Assembly: GCA_045587665.1 (NCBI GenBank)
Contig: JAZNCT010000045.1
Coordinates: 1-9,300, forward strand
DNA from: SIG710 sp045587665
GTDB lineage: Bacteria; Bacillota; Clostridia; Oscillospirales; CAG-272
Length of the DNA stretch: 9,300 nt
Reading direction: 5' to 3'
Shown here: positions 5,288-9,300 of the stretch, piece by piece
Layout of the letters: every line of letters begins with the position of its first letter
Numbering within the stretch: position 1 is the first letter of the stretch
Notes under the pieces: model-generated
Told to the model about the DNA's origin: nothing
Databases searched by the model: none
What the model saw: the letters and a program-made list of their open reading frames with translations, nothing else
Program-made: the position numbers and the translations under genes

Positions 5288-6397
5288 ATGTGCGGAAATG
5301 AACTCAGCGACCGCAAAAAGCTGATCCTAAAAACAATCATCGAAGCGCACATAGCAACGGGTGAACCGGTGGGCTCTAAGTATCTCACCGAAAATATGCA
5401 GATAAACTGCTCCTCTGCCACTATCAGAAATGAAATGGCCGAGCTTGAGAGCCTCGGTTATCTTGAGCAGCCCCACACCTCCTCGGGCAGGATACCATCG
5501 GATATGGGCTATAGATTTTATGTAGACTCCCTTGCCGACAGTTATGCAGAAGCAACGGCAGAGATCGAAGGAATGAATGATCTCATGAAGGTCAAGATGA
5601 ATGAAATAGACAAAATACTTGAGTCTGCTTCAAAGCTCGCCTCGTCTCTGACAAATTATACAGGCATAGCAATAAAGCCCCGTCCGCTTTCCGCTTTTAT
5701 CAGCCGTTTTGAAAATATGTTTCTTGATGAGCATAATTTTATAACAGTAATGCTCACTTCTATCGGAAATGTAAAATCTCGAAACATACATTCGGAGGCG
5801 GAGCTGACAATAGATGATACTGAGCACATCACCGACTGTCTCAACGCCTGCTTTGCAGGCCTCTCGGCAGATAAGATAACTCTTCCTATCGTGATGAAAT
5901 TTGAAAGCATGATGGGTGATTTCCCCTCACTTTCACAGCTTATCATAAAAAGTGTGTATGAGGTGATGAATGAGATAAACGGCGGCTCACTTCGTTATTC
6001 CGGTATAGATCATCTGCTTCAATACCCCGAATATTCTGATACATCTCAGCTAAAGGAGCTCCTTGGAGCACTGGAGAAGCAGGATGATATCCTCAATATG
6101 GTATCCGACAACGACAAAGAGGATATAAGCGTATATATCGGCTCAGAAAGCCCGATAAAGGTGATGAATAATTCCTCAATCGTCTTTAAGCCTATAAAAA
6201 AAGACGGAAAGACTGTGGGGGCTATCGGAGTTATAGGGCCCACACGAATGGACTATGCAAAGGTACTTTCAACGATCTCCTCAATCAGCGGCAACATTTC
6301 CACTATGCTTGAGGGTGATCCAGCAAAAATAAATCCAAGGACAAATAATCTTTTAGGAGAAGGAGAAGGCAATGGAAGAAAGCAAAAAGATATCTGA
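5288..6397 (+). CDS. hrcA: Heat-inducible transcription repressor HrcA
   Basis: A 369-residue repressor that binds CIRCE and represses the chaperone operon; in the known family its activity depends on GroEL. The N-terminal winged helix (about residues 5-80) includes GEPVGSKYL, SSATIRNEM, LESLGYLEQPHTSSGRIPS in part, and GYRFYVD, all hallmarks. The middle and C-terminal domains lead to the conserved VIGPTRMDYAKV near residue 320 and end with SSISGNIS. Most family members stop soon after this point at about 340-350 residues. Here some 25 extra residues rich in Gly, Glu, Asn and Lys follow, and their codons contain the grpE ribosome site and start. GGAGGG precedes the ATG. First gene of the operon, directly behind CIRCE. 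Confidence 0.97.
   Translation: MCGNELSDRKKLILKTIIEAHIATGEPVGSKYLTENMQINCSSATIRNEMAELESLGYLEQPHTSSGRIPSDMGYRFYVDSLADSYAEATAEIEGMNDLMKVKMNEIDKILESASKLASSLTNYTGIAIKPRPLSAFISRFENMFLDEHNFITVMLTSIGNVKSRNIHSEAELTIDDTEHITDCLNACFAGLSADKITLPIVMKFESMMGDFPSLSQLIIKSVYEVMNEINGGSLRYSGIDHLLQYPEYSDTSQLKELLGALEKQDDILNMVSDNDKEDISVYIGSESPIKVMNNSSIVFKPIKKDGKTVGAIGVIGPTRMDYAKVLSTISSISGNISTMLEGDPAKINPRTNNLLGEGEGNGRKQKDI
6355..6369 (+). promoter_or_regulatory. Tandem Shine-Dalgarno of grpE inside hrcA
   Basis: AGGAGA occurs twice in direct tandem followed by AGG, ending 2 bases before the grpE ATG at 6372. The copy at 6361-6366 has a spacing of 5 bases. The whole site is read as hrcA codons. Confidence 0.7.
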
Positions 6398-6971
6398 AGA
6401 AAAGCTCGATGAAATGCTGAATGAAATTGAGCAGACAGATGTTGAAGATATAGACGAAGACAACGCTAAGGATACAAAGCCGGACAAAAAAAAGCAAAAA
6501 AAGCTTGATAAGGAGATTGAAGAGCTGAAAATGCAGCTCACCAAAGCTGAGGAAGAGCTAAAAGAGAAAGAAAACAGATATCTCACCATGCTGGCAGAAT
6601 ATGATAATTTCCGCCGCAGAAGTGCAAAAGAAAAGGAAAGCACATATTCGGATGCCTACGCCGATGTGCTGGGGCAGATCCTCCCCGTTATCGACAATCT
6701 CGAGCGTGCCGCACTTTATGGAGGCGGAAATGCAGAAAACATAGCAAAGGGCCTTGAAATGACACTTCGCAGCTTTAATGAGATAATGGAAAAAATGGGC
6801 GTCAAAGAAATCGAAGCTATGGGTAAAACATTCGACCCCGAGATACACAACGCCGTTATGCACACCGAAGATGAAACACTTGGTGAGCAAGAAATATGTG
6901 AGGTCCTGCAAAAGGGCTATACTCTCGGAGATAAGGTTCTCCGCTATGCCATGGTAAAAGTGGCAAACTGA
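6372..6971 (+). CDS. grpE: Nucleotide exchange factor GrpE
   Basis: A 199-residue co-chaperone that, as a dimer, releases ADP from DnaK in the cytoplasm and so resets its substrate cycle. The first 36 residues are acidic and probably disordered. A Lys/Glu-rich coiled coil runs from about 37 to 75 and leads into AEYDNFRRR (75-83), the characteristic helix. A four-helix bundle region follows, then the beta domain with KTFDPEIHNAVMH (from about 152), and the end GYTLGDKVLRYAMVKVAN. All conserved parts are present and the length is normal. Its start lies 26 bases inside the end of hrcA in another frame, which implies translational coupling. The dnaK start follows 42 bases downstream. Confidence 0.97.
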   Translation: MEESKKISEEKLDEMLNEIEQTDVEDIDEDNAKDTKPDKKKQKKLDKEIEELKMQLTKAEEELKEKENRYLTMLAEYDNFRRRSAKEKESTYSDAYADVLGQILPVIDNLERAALYGGGNAENIAKGLEMTLRSFNEIMEKMGVKEIEAMGKTFDPEIHNAVMHTEDETLGEQEICEVLQKGYTLGDKVLRYAMVKVAN

Positions 6972-7013
6972 TCCCGTTCAAAAAAATCTTATATATATTT
7001 GGAGGAAAGAATC

Positions 7014-8843
7014 ATGGGAAAAATAATTGGTATAGATCTTGGTACAACCAACTCTTGCGTTGCGGTTTACGAGGGCAGTGAGCCTATCGTTATCCCCAAC
7101 CCCGAAGGAGCGAGAACAACTCCCTCGATCGTTGCATTTTCCAAGACAGGCGAAAGAATGGTAGGTCAGGTTGCAAAGCGCCAGGCCATCACAAACCCCG
7201 ACAGAACAGTTATCAGTGTAAAGCGCGAGATGGGCACAGGCTTTAAGGTGAACATAGACGACAAGAGCTATACACCTCAGGAGATCTCTGCTATGATCCT
7301 TCAGAAGCTGAAATCTGATGCAGAGGCTTATCTTGGAACAAGCGTAACACAGGCTGTTATCACAGTCCCTGCATACTTCTCCGATTCTCAGAGACAGGCA
7401 ACAAAGGACGCGGGCAAGATCGCAGGTCTTGAGGTCCTTCGTATAATCAACGAGCCTACAGCCGCAGCTCTCGCTTATGGCATGGATAAGGAAAACGACC
7501 AGAGAATAATGGTATTCGACCTTGGCGGCGGTACATTTGACGTTTCTATCCTTGAAATCTCAGACGGCGTTTTTGAAGTTCTTGCAACAAACGGTGACAC
7601 ACGTCTTGGCGGTGATGACTTCGACCAGAAGATCATCGACTGGATGGCTGACCTGTTCCTGAAGGAAAACGGCGTTGACCTGCGCAATGACAAAATGGTT
7701 CTCCAGAGACTTAAGGATGCGGCAGAAAAGGCTAAGATAGAGCTTTCAGGTATGATGAGCACAAACATCAATCTTCCCTTTATCACAGCAACTCAGGCAG
7801 GCCCTCTCCACTTTGAAGCAACTCTCACAAGAGCAGAGTTTGACCGCATCACAGCAGATCTTGTTGAAAGAACAATGATCCCCACAAAGAAGGCTATGGC
7901 AGATGCAGGCATCAGTGCTTCTCAGATCGACAAGGTGCTTCTCGTTGGCGGTTCTACAAGAATCCCCGCAGTTCAGGAGGCTGTTAAGAAGTTTATCGGC
8001 AAGGATCCCTTCAAGGGTATCAATCCCGATGAGTGCGTTGCAGTTGGCGCAGCTATACAGGCAGGAGTGCTTGGCGGTGAAGTTAAAGACCTGCTCCTTC
8101 TTGACGTAACTCCTCTTTCTCTGGGTATCGAAACTCTCGGAGGTGTATTCAACCGCATTATCGACAGAAACACCACAATTCCCGTAAAGAAGAGCCAGGT
8201 ATATTCCACTGCGGCTGATGGACAGACCTCTGTTGAGATCCACGTTCTTCAGGGTGAGCGTGAAATGGCTGCGGGCAATACAACTCTCGGTCGCTTTAAC
8301 CTTGACGGAATCCCTGGAGCTCCCAGAGGAGTTCCTCAGATCGAAGTTACCTTCGATATCGACGCTAACGGTATTGTTAACGTAACCGCACAGGATAAGG
8401 GTACCGGTAAGGAACAGCACATTACCATCACTTCTTCCACCAATATGTCCAAGGAAGATATCGATAAGGCAGTTCGCGATGCTGAAAAGTATGCGGATGA
8501 AGATAAGAAGCTCAAAGAAAAGGTTGAAGTTAAGAACAATGCTGAAAACCTCGTATTCCAGAGCGAAAAGACTCTCGGTGAGATCGGCGATAAGATCTCC
8601 GAGGATGAAAAGAGCGATGTAAAGGCTGCTATCGAAAAGCTTAAAGAGACTATCAAGACTGATGATACCGACGCTATAAAGGCAGATACGGAAGCACTTC
8701 AGAAGAAGTTCTACGAAATGTCCGAAAAGCTCTATAAGGCCCAGGCAGAAGCTCAGGGTGCGGCAGGTGCTCAGGACGGTCAGACCTCGGGCGACGGCCA
8801 GACCTTCTACAATGCCGATTTCGAAGACAAGACCGACAAATAA
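7014..8843 (+). CDS. dnaK: Molecular chaperone DnaK (Hsp70)
   Basis: A 609-residue ATP-driven chaperone. The start is the ATG at 7014, because GGAGGAAAG lies just before it; a TTG at 6999 in the same frame overlaps that ribosome site. The nucleotide-binding domain (1 to about 355) has IGIDLGTTNSC (5-15), VPAYFSDSQRQAT (118-130), NEPTAAALAYG (146-156), FDLGGGTFDVS (168-178) and VGGSTRIP (311-318). The linker DLLLLDVTP (359-367) is exact, and the peptide-binding domain and helical lid follow. Compared with proteobacterial DnaK, a segment of about 24 residues near residues 77-86 is absent, as is typical for Firmicutes. The C-terminal tail is Gln/Gly-rich and ends FEDKTDK. Its codons lean to ATC, AAG and GGC more than its neighbours, in keeping with high expression. 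Third gene of the CIRCE operon. Confidence 0.99.
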   Translation: MGKIIGIDLGTTNSCVAVYEGSEPIVIPNPEGARTTPSIVAFSKTGERMVGQVAKRQAITNPDRTVISVKREMGTGFKVNIDDKSYTPQEISAMILQKLKSDAEAYLGTSVTQAVITVPAYFSDSQRQATKDAGKIAGLEVLRIINEPTAAALAYGMDKENDQRIMVFDLGGGTFDVSILEISDGVFEVLATNGDTRLGGDDFDQKIIDWMADLFLKENGVDLRNDKMVLQRLKDAAEKAKIELSGMMSTNINLPFITATQAGPLHFEATLTRAEFDRITADLVERTMIPTKKAMADAGISASQIDKVLLVGGSTRIPAVQEAVKKFIGKDPFKGINPDECVAVGAAIQAGVLGGEVKDLLLLDVTPLSLGIETLGGVFNRIIDRNTTIPVKKSQVYSTAADGQTSVEIHVLQGEREMAAGNTTLGRFNLDGIPGAPRGVPQIEVTFDIDANGIVNVTAQDKGTGKEQHITITSSTNMSKEDIDKAVRDAEKYADEDKKLKEKVEVKNNAENLVFQSEKTLGEIGDKISEDEKSDVKAAIEKLKETIKTDDTDAIKADTEALQKKFYEMSEKLYKAQAEAQGAAGAQDGQTSGDGQTFYNADFEDKTDK

Positions 8844-8865
8844 TTAAACTGATATGCACAGCGTA

Positions 8866-8887
8866 TGCGGGAGTTTTTACTCCCGCA
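8866..8887 (+). terminator. Hairpin between dnaK and dnaJ without T-tract
   Basis: A perfect 9-bp stem (TGCGGGAGT / ACTCCCGCA) with a TTTT loop lies 22 bases after the dnaK stop. It is followed by CTCGTTGCG rather than a run of T, so it is not a standard intrinsic terminator. It could protect the upstream mRNA from 3' decay or attenuate transcription into dnaJ; both are inference. Confidence 0.45.
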
Positions 8888-8950
8888 CTCGTTGCGTTTG
8901 ATGATAACATATTTTGTGCTTATAGGCGCAGAAATTAAAGAGGAAATTAC

Positions 8951-9300
8951 ATGGCAGACAGCAAACGTGATTATTATGAAGTGCTCGGTCTCAGCAAGGG
9001 CGCATCAGATGATGAGATAAAGCGCGCATACCGACAGCTTGCAAAAAAATATCACCCTGACATGAATCCGGGCAATGCCGAGGCAGAAGCCAAGTTCAAG
9101 GAGGCTTCAGAGGCCTATGCGGTTCTGAGTGATGCTGATAAGCGCCGCCAGTATGACCAGTTTGGCCATGCTGCTTTTGAAAATGGCGGTGCGGGTGCCG
9201 GCGGATGGGATTTTAACGGCGGAGATATGGGAGATATCTTCGGAGATATTTTCGATGATCTGTTCGGCGGCGGTTTTGGCGGTGGCTTCGGTGGTTTTGG
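8951..9300 (+). CDS. dnaJ: Chaperone DnaJ (Hsp40), N-terminal part, cut by window edge
   Basis: The first 116 residues of DnaJ are visible. The J domain (about residues 7-72) begins RDYYEVLGL, has the HPD tripeptide at 35-37 that triggers DnaK ATP hydrolysis, and ends with KRRQYDQFGHAAF. The Gly/Phe-rich linker follows (about 76 onward, with DIFGDIFDDLFGGGFGGGFGG), as in type I DnaJ. The zinc-finger and C-terminal domains should lie beyond the edge. AAGAGGAAA precedes the ATG. It lies 107 bases after dnaK in the same direction; no CIRCE was seen in that gap, so it is probably transcribed with the operon. The Gly/Phe region alone does not exclude a CbpA-like protein, but the operon position favours DnaJ. 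Confidence 0.96.
   Translation, partial: MADSKRDYYEVLGLSKGASDDEIKRAYRQLAKKYHPDMNPGNAEAEAKFKEASEAYAVLSDADKRRQYDQFGHAAFENGGAGAGGWDFNGGDMGDIFGDIFDDLFGGGFGGGFGGF

Noticed and set aside
6999..7013. TTG start adding five residues to DnaK
   Set aside because: The TTG overlaps the GGAGGAAAG ribosome site that serves the ATG at 7014, and DnaK proteins normally begin MGKIIGIDLG.
7746..8420. Long open frame (224 codons) on the minus strand inside dnaK
   Set aside because: It lies opposite a fully conserved dnaK region, has no recognisable domain, and is explained by the skewed codon use of a highly expressed gene.

Overview
The window looks like chromosomal DNA from a Gram-positive anaerobe of class Clostridia, possibly the Oscillospirales, though that rank is a guess. 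Four things point there. There is a complete hrcA-grpE-dnaK-dnaJ cluster in the Firmicutes order under a perfect CIRCE operator. The DnaK is of the short Firmicutes type. Promoters are housekeeping (TTGACA/TATAAT-like) and Shine-Dalgarno sequences are strong (AGGAGG-like). A DUF5685-type protein sits at the left edge. No mobile element, rRNA, tRNA or CRISPR array is visible.

Left part (1-1604, mostly minus strand). A DUF5685-like gene runs off the left edge. It is preceded by a good promoter and by a hairpin that may terminate the next gene. That gene is a ten-helix DMT/EamA transporter, read leftward from a promoter with perfect consensus boxes. The promoter lies beyond the promoter predicted for the rightward gene, so the two point at each other.

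Middle part (1500-5000, plus strand). A YbaK/ProX-type aminoacyl-tRNA deacylase is followed by an OmpR-family response regulator and a short-loop sensor histidine kinase; the last two overlap by ATGA. After a 112-base AT-rich gap come a small membrane protein with a C-terminal zinc ribbon and a CDP-alcohol phosphatidyltransferase (pgsA type). The pgsA stop codon lies in the loop of a 10-bp hairpin.

Right part (5000-9300, plus strand). A 303-base control region holds up to three candidate promoters, a perfect CIRCE at the start of the predicted transcript, and a second, degenerate CIRCE-like site about 236 bp upstream. Then come hrcA, grpE (overlapping hrcA by 26 bases), dnaK and the start of dnaJ, which runs off the right edge. 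The DnaK chaperone, its nucleotide exchange factor GrpE and its J-domain partner DnaJ form one folding machine, and HrcA represses the operon through CIRCE.

Nothing here is clearly a new system. The points most worth checking are the second CIRCE-like site, the face-to-face promoters over a 14-bp palindrome, the hrcA-grpE overlap and the uncharacterised membrane zinc-ribbon protein.
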